18,575 bases of DNA, from positions 1 through 18,575 of the forward strand of contig JAXDZV010000012.1 in NCBI GenBank assembly GCA_034086705.1, given 5' to 3'. The translations under genes and the position numbers were made by a program. This stretch comes from UMGS1225 sp034086705 (GTDB taxonomy: Bacteria; Bacillota; Clostridia; Oscillospirales; CAG-272). Position 1 is the stretch's first letter. The number at the start of each line of letters is the position of its first letter. Shown piece by piece: positions 1 to 6,265 of this stretch. The notes beneath the pieces were generated by a model that saw nothing but the letters and a program-made list of their open reading frames with translations, was not told where the DNA came from and made no database searches.

Positions 1-180
1 TTTTCTGATAGTGACATACATACAGTCAACAAACAGAAATGTATACATTCTTTTTAGAGGTCTGTTTTGCCAATCGCCCAGTTCATCCAGTACGCAGTCG
101 GTAATTTGAGATATCATTTCGTGTGAGATTTCAAAGCCGTAGATATCCTCGATAGTTTCGGCAATATCCCGCTGGCTCAT
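1..180 (-). pseudogene. IS256-family (mutator-type) transposase fragment
   Basis: The minus strand reads 60 codons without a stop from the ATG at 178-180 to the window edge. The peptide begins MSQRDIAETIEDIYGFEIS and runs to FLFVDCMYVTIRK. This is the internal part of an IS256/mutator-type DDE transposase: the helix region before the catalytic core, then the block holding the first catalytic Asp (the D of FVDCMYV). The roughly 130 N-terminal residues of the family are missing. Just upstream (minus strand, about 181-203) is a micro-ORF, MKERTKKE-stop, in another frame. It could be the original N-terminus joined to the core by an internal deletion. The fragment continues past the window edge, so I cannot tell whether the C-terminal half is intact. 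Family call is from motif recognition. Confidence 0.8.
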
Positions 181-230
181 TCCTTTTTTGTCCTTTCTTT
201 CATTGTAGCACACCTTTGAGCATATACAAA

Positions 231-264
231 AAAGTGTGCAAGTTTTTTCTAACTTACACACTTT
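231..264. repeat. 14-bp inverted repeat beside the IS256 fragment
   Basis: The arms are 231-244 and 251-264, with 13 of 14 positions paired and a 6-nt T-rich loop. Read on the minus strand the hairpin is followed by a run of T. It lies about 50 bp before the IS256-type fragment and contains a GTGTRYAAGTT-like core. It may be the terminal inverted repeat region of that element or a small terminator blocking read-in. I cannot distinguish the two from sequence alone. Confidence 0.5.
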
Positions 265-287
265 ATTTTACAAGCTCATTTTGTTTT

Positions 288-623
288 TCAAGCGGAGTTC
301 ACGATGCGCGAGAGAAACTACCGTATCAGTTCATTTCCTATTTCGATATCTTGAATTTTTCTATCTTTGCGGGCAAGAATATATTTAAGTTTAGAAGTTT
401 TGTCTGGTTTCCTGACAACGTAATCTTTCGGTGGCAGGCTTTGGCGGTTTAACGCTGTTCCGGCGGTGGGTTTACATTCTTTTCGATTATATCTCTTGGT
501 AAAGTTATGTACCGGTTTGCGGTCCATCCGAATTATCTGCAATTTGTTTGCGTGTAAGGTTCTGCCATTTGCCTCAAAAATTTCTTTTTTATATTCTTGG
601 ATACGCCGATGCGTTCTGGATAC
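288..623 (-). pseudogene. decayed IS3-family transposase orfA
   Basis: The minus strand encodes the hallmarks of an IS3-family OrfA, the helix-turn-helix/leucine-zipper DNA-binding half of the transposase. In order they are RTHRRIQEYKKEIFEANGRT, an HTH core split between frames (TRKQIADN at about 532-558 is in a different frame), MDRKPVHNFTKRYNRKE, LPPKDYVV, and the zipper-like ARKDRKIQDIEIGNELIR. Decay shows in four places. The expected start codon position holds GTA (621-623), 7 nt after an AGGAGG. At least two compensating indels disrupt the HTH. A TAG at 318-320 sits where relatives usually have the Asp of an LRDFLS-like motif. The frame then ends after nine more codons, and no orfB is present. 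The family assignment is from recalled consensus. Confidence 0.7.
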
Positions 624-672
624 AAAAATTCCTCCTATGGTAGTTTTTTACTCTACCATAGGAGGAATTTTT
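624..672. terminator. bidirectional hairpin, likely groESL terminator
   Basis: A perfect 20-bp inverted repeat: arms 624-643 and 653-672, 9-nt loop. It starts about 50 bp past the groEL stop on the minus strand. The outer arms are A5 and T5, so the hairpin is followed by or ends in a U-run in both directions and fits a Rho-independent terminator. The arms contain CCTCCT and AGGAGG. On the minus strand the distal arm carries what would be the ribosome binding site of the relic orfA, so the hairpin may have come with the insertion sequence. Confidence 0.75.
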
Positions 673-674
673 AT

Positions 675-699
675 TGTCCGTTTTTACGGGACATGTTCA
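675..699 (-). repeat. candidate IS3-type terminal end
   Basis: Read on the minus strand, 699 to 675 begins TGAACATGTCCCG and ends CGGACA. It starts with TG and lies about 50 bp ahead of the relic orfA, where an IS3-family left inverted repeat would be. It is 21 bp beyond the groEL stop codon. The matching right end was not found in the window, so this is a tentative call. Confidence 0.35.
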
Positions 700-720
700 T
701 TTTTTAAAACCTTAGAGGCA

Positions 721-2367
721 TTAATACATACCGCCCATGCCGCCCATGCCAGCGGCACCGGCAGCAGCTGCAGCAGCATCTGCTTTTTCATCTGGCTTGT
801 CAGCGACCAATGCTTCGGTAGTCAGAACAGTTGCTGCAACAGAAGCTGCATTCTGCAGGGCAGAACGGGCAACTTTTGTCGGGTCAACAATACCTGCTTC
901 TACCATGTCAACATAAGTTTCATCGTATGCATTGAAGCCATAACCAAGCTTATTACTGCTCATAATCTGGTTGACAATCACAGAGCCCTCAAAACCTGCA
1001 TTTTCGGCGATCTGTCTTGCCGGCTCTTCCAAAGCTTTCAGAACGATAGAAACACCAACTTTTTCGTCGCCTTCCGTGCTGGAGAGCAGCTCCTTCACAG
1101 CAGGAATGACATTGAGATAAGACGTACCGCCACCGGGAACAATACCTTCTTCCACTGCAGCTTTGGTTGCGTTAAGTGCATCTTCAATGCGGAGTTTCTT
1201 TTCCTTCATTTCGGTTTCTGTTGCGGCACCGACTTTGATGACAGCAACGCCACCGGCCAATTTTGCAAGACGTTCTTGCAACTTTTCCCGGTCAAAATCA
1301 GAAGTTGTAGACTCTATGCCTGCACGAATCTGTGCGATCCGCGCTTTAATTTCTTCAGAAGCGCCTTCGCCGCCGACGATAATGGTATTTTCTTTGTTGA
1401 TCTTAACCTGCTTTGCACGACCAAGTTGTGCAATGGTTGTATCCTTCAGTTCCAGACCAAGCTCAGAGGTTATCACTTCGCCACCTGTCAGAATTGCAAT
1501 ATCCTGCAGCATTTCTTTTCTTCTGTCGCCGAATCCAGGCGCCTTAACGGCTACGCAAGTAAAGGTACCGCGCAATTTATTGAGCACCAGTGTTGTCAGA
1601 GCTTCGCCTTCAACATCTTCTGCGATGATGATAAGCTTACGGCCGGATTGTGCAATCTGCTCCAGCACCGGAAGAATCTCCTGAATATTGGAAATCTTCT
1701 TATCGGTAATCAGAATGAGCGCATCATCGATGACGGCTTCCATTTTATCAGTATCTGTTACCATGTAAGGAGAAATATAACCGCGATCAAACTGCATGCC
1801 TTCAACAACTTCAGAATACGTGTCAGCGCTCTTAGATTCTTCCACGGTAATAACACCGTCGGAAGTTACCTTTTCCATAGCGTCGGCAATCAAAGCGCCG
1901 ATCATCTCATCACCCGCAGATACAGTACCGACTCTTGCGATATCCTCGGAACCGTTTACTTTCTGCGAATGTGCTTTCAGCGTTTCAACAGCTTTATCAA
2001 CAGCCTTTTGAATGCCTTTGCGCACAATTATGGGATTCGCACCGGCGGCTATATTTTTCATACCTTCCCGGATAAATGCCTGTGCGAGCAAAGTAGCGGT
2101 TGTTGTGCCGTCGCCGGCAGCATCATTTGTTTTTGTAGCAACCTCTTTAACAAGCTGTGCACCCATATTCTCCAATGGGCATTCAAGCTCAATCTCTTTG
2201 GCGATTGTTACACCGTCATTGGTGATCAGCGGCGCGCCGTATTTCTTATCGAGCACTACATTACGGCCTTTGGGCCCCATCGTAATTTTCACAGTATTGG
2301 CAAGTTTATCAACGCCCTTGAGTAATGCGTTTCTGGCTTCTACGCCGTATACAATTTCTTTTGCCAT
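721..2367 (-). CDS. groEL: 60-kDa chaperonin GroEL
   Basis: A 548-residue GroEL, normal length. It forms the double-ring cytoplasmic ATPase that folds proteins with the GroES lid. Visible features: the N-terminal TMGPKGRNV (about 29-37), the ATP-binding GDGTTT at 85-90, the EDALNAT segment holding the conserved Asp of the ATPase site, VEEGIVPGGG, and the flexible C-terminal Gly-Met tail (MGGMGGMY). The ATG at 2365-2367 is preceded by AAAGGAGAG. It is the second gene of groES-groEL, 54 nt after groES, and is presumably co-transcribed from the CIRCE-controlled promoter at 2800-2828 and ended by the hairpin at 624-672. No defects seen. Confidence 0.99.
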   Translation of the reverse strand: MAKEIVYGVEARNALLKGVDKLANTVKITMGPKGRNVVLDKKYGAPLITNDGVTIAKEIELECPLENMGAQLVKEVATKTNDAAGDGTTTATLLAQAFIREGMKNIAAGANPIIVRKGIQKAVDKAVETLKAHSQKVNGSEDIARVGTVSAGDEMIGALIADAMEKVTSDGVITVEESKSADTYSEVVEGMQFDRGYISPYMVTDTDKMEAVIDDALILITDKKISNIQEILPVLEQIAQSGRKLIIIAEDVEGEALTTLVLNKLRGTFTCVAVKAPGFGDRRKEMLQDIAILTGGEVITSELGLELKDTTIAQLGRAKQVKINKENTIIVGGEGASEEIKARIAQIRAGIESTTSDFDREKLQERLAKLAGGVAVIKVGAATETEMKEKKLRIEDALNATKAAVEEGIVPGGGTSYLNVIPAVKELLSSTEGDEKVGVSIVLKALEEPARQIAENAGFEGSVIVNQIMSSNKLGYGFNAYDETYVDMVEAGIVDPTKVARSALQNAASVAATVLTTEALVADKPDEKADAAAAAAGAAGMGGMGGMY

Positions 2368-2421
2368 AGTAATCTACTCTCCTTTTATAATTATCTACGT
2401 GTGATACACTTGTTTACGTGC

Positions 2422-2709
2422 TTAGTCTTCGACGATTGCAAGGATATCACTTTGACGAACGATGGTGTATTCTTCACCGTCACACTTGACTTCTGTTCCG
2501 GAATACTTGCTAGTGATGACCTTTTGTCCAACTTTTACGGTCATCTCTACCTCTTTGCCGTCAACCATACCGCCGGGACCGACTGCAACGATTTGTGCAA
2601 CCTGTGGTTTTTCCTGCGCGGAAGCAGCAAGAATAATACCGCCTTTTGTTGTTTCCTCTGCCTCGAGCATTTTTACAACAACTCGATCAGACAGTGGTTT
2701 CAGTGTCAT
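2422..2709 (-). CDS. groES: 10-kDa co-chaperonin GroES
   Basis: A 95-residue GroES, full length. It is the heptameric lid that caps GroEL and releases substrate in step with ATP hydrolysis. The N-terminus LKPLSDRVVVK is typical. The mobile loop that docks on GroEL (about residues 17-35, EAEETTKGGIIL and on) and the C-terminal ILAIVED are intact. The ATG at 2707-2709 has a GGAGG 10 nt upstream. It is the first gene of the operon, directly downstream of the promoter and CIRCE operator, so it should be repressed by HrcA and induced by heat or misfolding stress. No hrcA is in the window. Confidence 0.99.
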   Translation of the reverse strand: MTLKPLSDRVVVKMLEAEETTKGGIILAASAQEKPQVAQIVAVGPGGMVDGKEVEMTVKVGQKVITSKYSGTEVKCDGEEYTIVRQSDILAIVED

Positions 2710-2761
2710 AATGAATCAACCTCCGATTATTATTGAATTCTCAAAACTGAGTTTGTCGAAA

Positions 2762-2788
2762 TTGGCACTCTAAACGCGCGAGTGCCAA
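2762..2788 (-). promoter_or_regulatory. CIRCE operator (HrcA binding site)
   Basis: TTGGCACTC, 9 nt, GAGTGCCAA: a perfect 9-bp inverted repeat with the spacing of the CIRCE element. It differs from the common TTAGCACTC/GAGTGCTAA by one symmetrical change in each arm. It starts 11 bp after the -10 box of the groES promoter, covering the start of the transcript, as expected for HrcA repression. Confidence 0.95.
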
Positions 2789-2799
2789 CCGATGATTCT

Positions 2800-2828
2800 A
2801 TTGTACATGGGTCTAAAGTAAAAATCAA
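2800..2828 (-). promoter_or_regulatory. sigma-A promoter of groESL
   Basis: On the minus strand: -35 TTGATT (2823-2828), 17-bp spacer, -10 TACAAT (2800-2805), with the CIRCE immediately downstream. Confidence 0.9.
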
Positions 2829-2941
2829 GTCTTTTTGCCAGATGTTACATTTTGTTCACATATTTTCAAATGTTCCCTCGATTCTTACTTCTCAAAGTGA
2901 TGTGCTCCCGCATAAAATACCCCGAAAAAGGAGGGAACACC

Positions 2942-4291
2942 TTGCGATTTTTAGAATGGATTAATTTATACGGACTTGGTGTGCTGTTTCCAATTTATTT
3001 GTGCGTAATAGGCAGCAGTGTCAGCGTTGCACTGCGGCATTTTGTGTTATTGCATCCGTTTCAGTCGATACGGTTGCTTTTTTCCGAAAAGAAGCATGGC
3101 ACATATTCCCCTTTGCGTGCAATGTCATTGGCACTTGCAGGAACGCTGGGGGTAGGCAACATCGTCGGAGTGGCCGTTGCTTTGTCGCTCGGTGGCAGCG
3201 GGGCTCTTTTTTGGATGTGGATGAGCGCATTTGCGACCATGTTGATTAAATATGCAGAAATTACGCTAAGCGTTGCATACCGACGCGAAAAAAAGGCCAA
3301 CGGAATCACTCTGCATTATGGTGGACCTATGTATTACATTGAAAGAAAGTGGGGAAGAACAGCAGGGAAACTGTTTGCAGTTTTGTGTATATGTGCATCT
3401 TTTTGCGGGAATTTGGTGCAGATGCGCTCTGCCAGTGAAGCAACTACCGAGATATTTCATCTGCCGCGCTGGCTGGGGGCTGTACTGATTTTTGTAGGAT
3501 GCACGGTGCTAATTCACGGTGGACGTGACCGCATTGCATCTTTTACGTCATGCGTGATTCCTTGTCTAACGGTTTTATATGTTTTGTTTTGCTGTTATGC
3601 AATCATTTCCATGCGCGCACGTATGCCGGCTGTTTTAGCTTCTGTATTTCGTAGTGCGTTCTCTCCGCGTTCCGCAGCCGGCGGTTTTTCCGGACATTTG
3701 TTTTTATGCGCTATGCGGCATGGTATTGCCAAAGGAGTGTATTCGCATGAAGCCGGATGCGGTACAGCTCCCATTAGTTATGCAGGAGCAGACAGCAATT
3801 CTCCTGCGCAGAACGGAATGTTTGGAATTTTGGAAGTATTTGTAGATACAATTCTTCTTTGTACTTTAACAGGGCTTGTAATTCTTGGTGCTTTTCCGGA
3901 TGCATGCTTTATGGGCGGAGAGGGACTATGCATTGTGACACAAGCATTTTCCAAAGCGATTGGTGGGTTTTCTGTATATTTTTTGGCAGGCTCTATCATT
4001 GTGTTTGCATTTTCAACAGTTATCTGTTGGTCGTTTTACGGTTCCGAAAGTGTTGGGTATTTGACAAAACGCAGTGCGTGGATACGGCGATATCGCTTTG
4101 CATTTTGTTTGATATCGTCATTTTCTGTTTTTCTGGGATCCGGTTTTGTATGGGAATTAAACGATTTCTTTACGGTGTGTATGACGATATTAAATACAGC
4201 ATGTTTGTTAACATATCTGCCTCAGTTACAAAAAATAACACGGTGCGCTCTGCGCGGTCAATCTTGGGGACAATTTTCCGAGCGCAAATAA
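2942..4291 (+). CDS. sodium:alanine/glycine symporter (AGCS family)
   Basis: A polytopic membrane transporter of the alanine or glycine:cation symporter family (AlsT/AgcS/DagA), importing a small amino acid with Na+ or H+. The best start is TTG at 2942-2944, 7 nt after AGGAGG (2929-2934), giving 449 residues. The frame is open upstream to an ATG at 2852, but that ATG has no ribosome site. Family signatures are GTLGVGNIVGVA (about 67-78), the KYAE...YR segment after the second helix pair, GGPMYYIE (about 127-134), and GVYSHEAGCGTAPI with the following helix (about 265-310). About ten hydrophobic segments are visible. Substrate cannot be fixed from sequence. The 3' end overlaps the convergent peptidase gene by 34 bp. 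Confidence 0.92.
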   Translation: MRFLEWINLYGLGVLFPIYLCVIGSSVSVALRHFVLLHPFQSIRLLFSEKKHGTYSPLRAMSLALAGTLGVGNIVGVAVALSLGGSGALFWMWMSAFATMLIKYAEITLSVAYRREKKANGITLHYGGPMYYIERKWGRTAGKLFAVLCICASFCGNLVQMRSASEATTEIFHLPRWLGAVLIFVGCTVLIHGGRDRIASFTSCVIPCLTVLYVLFCCYAIISMRARMPAVLASVFRSAFSPRSAAGGFSGHLFLCAMRHGIAKGVYSHEAGCGTAPISYAGADSNSPAQNGMFGILEVFVDTILLCTLTGLVILGAFPDACFMGGEGLCIVTQAFSKAIGGFSVYFLAGSIIVFAFSTVICWSFYGSESVGYLTKRSAWIRRYRFAFCLISSFSVFLGSGFVWELNDFFTVCMTILNTACLLTYLPQLQKITRCALRGQSWGQFSERK

Positions 4292-5283
4292 GAAGTTGCA
4301 CGATGTCGCCCTTTTGCCACACAAACGGTTTTGCTGCGATAATCAGCGAGAAAATGTGAGAGTTCATTAAAATTGATCCAAATTTGACAGTATCCGTCCT
4401 TTTGCTCCGGTGAAAAGATGAGTTCCAGACCAATATGCAAATGCGGTGTGTCAATGTTGTTGGTATCCTCTTTGGGGCTGTATCCGGTCATTCCGAGATA
4501 TCCGATTACTTCACCGGCATGCACTACTTTTCCTTCATAAAGGTCCTCATATGGGGCTCCGTTGCGCAAATGCGCATAATAATAGTAGCGCTTACCATCG
4601 AAAGAACGGATTCCTATGCGCCATCCTCCGTATTGATTCCATCCAAGCGCTTCCACATAGCCGCTTTCCACGGCGCAAATAGGCGTACCGACACTTCCAA
4701 GCATATCATGTCCCAGATGTCTACGCCGATAGCCATATGAACGTGCGGCGCCAAAATCGTCATATTCTCCTACGGAATAACCTTGCGCAATTGGGAAAAA
4801 AGCGCAAACGCCGTATTCTGTTTCACAGAATTGTTCGCTGTCTGCTTCTGTAAGAACACGCTGGTAGGTACCGAGCATTCCGTCCAATACGGCGCCGTAG
4901 GCGGCGCGATAATATCGAAATAATTTTGCTTGTGCGCTGCTTTCGCCGAGTTGATATACTGATTTTCCTTCACTGTGTGCGGTGTCGGCAATTTTTTGCA
5001 AATCACCTGTTTTATAGCTTGAAAAAGAACCGCCGTGGCGCATTGCATAATATGCAAGCAAATCTACCCAGGACAACGGTGCTTCGCTTGCATGCGAATC
5101 GATATCCAATGCAGCACCCTCCCGCAAGGCGGCTGCACAAACATCAAAATCTACCCAACGGATTATCTTTTCTTTTTCTTCTTTTGCATCTTCTGCCGTG
5201 CTTTCATCAATACTCGCACATGGCATAGAAAAAATTGAACCTAAAACCGTAAACATCAAAGCAACAGAAAGCAACCGTTTCAT
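4258..5283 (-). CDS. secreted M23 family metallopeptidase (LytM/lysostaphin type)
   Basis: A 341-residue exported zinc endopeptidase, expected to cut peptidoglycan cross-links or peptides outside the membrane. The start at ATG 5281-5283 is chosen because GAGGAGAA lies just upstream and the next residues, KRLLSVALMFTVLGSIFS, form a signal peptide. The frame extends 16 codons further without a ribosome site. A Glu/Lys-rich stretch (27-40) and a family-specific N-terminal domain (about 41-145) precede the peptidase. Zinc and active-site residues are H189 and D193 (HLGHD), H238 (YAHL) and H281/H283 (HLH). The domain is complete. It is divergent from the two-component genes and may share their regulatory region. 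I see no lipobox. Confidence 0.92.
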   Translation of the reverse strand: MKRLLSVALMFTVLGSIFSMPCASIDESTAEDAKEEKEKIIRWVDFDVCAAALREGAALDIDSHASEAPLSWVDLLAYYAMRHGGSFSSYKTGDLQKIADTAHSEGKSVYQLGESSAQAKLFRYYRAAYGAVLDGMLGTYQRVLTEADSEQFCETEYGVCAFFPIAQGYSVGEYDDFGAARSYGYRRRHLGHDMLGSVGTPICAVESGYVEALGWNQYGGWRIGIRSFDGKRYYYYAHLRNGAPYEDLYEGKVVHAGEVIGYLGMTGYSPKEDTNNIDTPHLHIGLELIFSPEQKDGYCQIWINFNELSHFLADYRSKTVCVAKGRHRATSYLRSENCPQD

Positions 5284-5377
5284 GTGCGTCTTCTCCTCGT
5301 GTTTTTCCTGATTTTTAATCATTGTGTGCAAAGAAAGGTATGGATATGCTTTTTAGACTCGGGGAATTTTTGTAAGA

Positions 5378-5405
5378 TTCAACAACAATTCACGAAATAT
5401 TCACA
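5378..5405. promoter_or_regulatory. tandem 11-bp-spaced response-regulator boxes
   Basis: Three half-sites, TTCAAC (5378), TTCACG (5389) and TTCACA (5400), begin exactly 11 bp apart with 5-bp gaps. On the minus strand they read TGTGAA-N5-CGTGAA-N5-GTTGAA. The layout matches the direct repeats bound by PhoP/WalR-type OmpR-family regulators (TTNACA-N5 or TGTWAH-N5). The sites lie between the divergent M23 peptidase and response-regulator genes, about 95-105 bp from each start. Further TTAACA hexamers are at 5448, 5457 and 5476. The pattern is seen directly. Binding is inferred. Confidence 0.55.
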
Positions 5406-5506
5406 AAACAATCATATATGAATTGTAGACTTAATATGGTGAAATTCTTAACAAAATTAACAATCAGAAGACGGATTAACAGAATGTTACAAAGGAGGAA
5501 GATACA

Positions 5507-6199
5507 ATGCTGGGGACCAAAATTTTGGTGATTGACGACGACGCCAATATTTGCGAAATGCTCAGGCTTTATTTGGAAAACGAAGGATATGAGATTAAAA
5601 CGGCAAGCGACGGCGCCGAAGGTGTTACCTATTTTAAAATGTACGAGCCGGATTTGGTATTATTGGATATCATGTTGCCGAAAAAAGACGGTTGGCAGGT
5701 CTGCCGTGAAATTCGCGAGATTTCTTCCAAGCCGATTATTATGATTACGGCAAAAGGTGAGGTTTTCGATAAAGTGCTTGGTTTAGAACTTGGCGCAGAT
5801 GATTTCATGGTTAAGCCTCTTGAACTGAAAGAGCTTTCTGTGCGTATTAAAGCGGTGTTACGTCGTTGTGCACAGCACGATGCCCAAAACGACGACGAGG
5901 TCATTAAATTTGAAAATATAGAAATCAGCAAAGACAAATATGAGCTGAAGATACGCGGGAAAAGCGTTGACATTCCGCCGAAGGAATTAGAGCTTTTATA
6001 TTTTCTTGCTTCCAATTACAACCGCGTATTTACGCGTGATCAACTCCTTGACAAAGTTTGGGGATTTGACTATCTCGGAGATTCACGTACGGTGGATGTA
6101 CATGTCAAGCGTCTACGCGAAAAATTGGAAGGGGTCAGCAATAAATGGACGCTTAAAACGGTGTGGGGCGTTGGATACAAATTCGAGCTGCTGCAATAA
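5507..6199 (+). CDS. OmpR/PhoB-family response regulator
   Basis: A 230-residue DNA-binding response regulator. The receiver domain (about 4-118) has the acidic pocket D10-D12, the phosphoacceptor D54 in LLDIMLP, T81 and K103 (MVKP). A winged-helix output domain (about 130-228) ends with the recognition-helix and wing pattern SRTVDVHVKRLREKLE and TVWGVGYKFE. The ATG follows AGGAGG by 8 nt. It should be phosphorylated by the histidine kinase encoded 66 nt downstream. Generic similarity is to the PhoP/WalR/ResD branch, and I cannot assign an ortholog. The 11-bp-spaced boxes upstream suggest autoregulation and control of the divergent M23 gene. Confidence 0.95.
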   Translation: MLGTKILVIDDDANICEMLRLYLENEGYEIKTASDGAEGVTYFKMYEPDLVLLDIMLPKKDGWQVCREIREISSKPIIMITAKGEVFDKVLGLELGADDFMVKPLELKELSVRIKAVLRRCAQHDAQNDDEVIKFENIEISKDKYELKIRGKSVDIPPKELELLYFLASNYNRVFTRDQLLDKVWGFDYLGDSRTVDVHVKRLREKLEGVSNKWTLKTVWGVGYKFELLQ

Positions 6200-6215
6200 G
6201 TGAAAGATTGCATAC

Positions 6216-6251
6216 GGAGATGGCGCGTATAGCCGTGCCGTCTCCTTTTTT
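6216..6251 (+). terminator. intra-operon intrinsic terminator or attenuator
   Basis: A 12-bp stem (6216-6227 with 6234-6245, two G-U pairs, no mismatch), 6-nt loop, followed by six T (6246-6251). It sits in the 66-nt gap between the response regulator and the kinase, ending a few bases before the kinase ribosome site (GGGAGG). Sequence and geometry fit a Rho-independent terminator, so kinase expression may be reduced relative to the regulator. Confidence 0.75.
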
Positions 6252-6265
6252 GCGGGAGGTGCGAC

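Noticed and set aside
466..2325. 619-codon open frame on the plus strand, antisense to groEL
   Set aside because: It is the mirror of groEL codon usage, is Cys/Phe/His-rich with no domain, has no ribosome site, and lies over a certain gene.
2845..2870. TTACAT, TTCACA, TTCAAA at 10-bp steps between groES and the symporter
   Set aside because: The spacing is 10 rather than 11 bp, the half-sites are weak, and there is no link to the two-component regulon. Likely chance in A/T-rich DNA.
2852..2941. ATG-initiated N-terminal extension of the symporter
   Set aside because: No ribosome site at 2852. AGGAGG at ideal spacing marks TTG 2942, and the extension does not look like a membrane or signal segment of the family.
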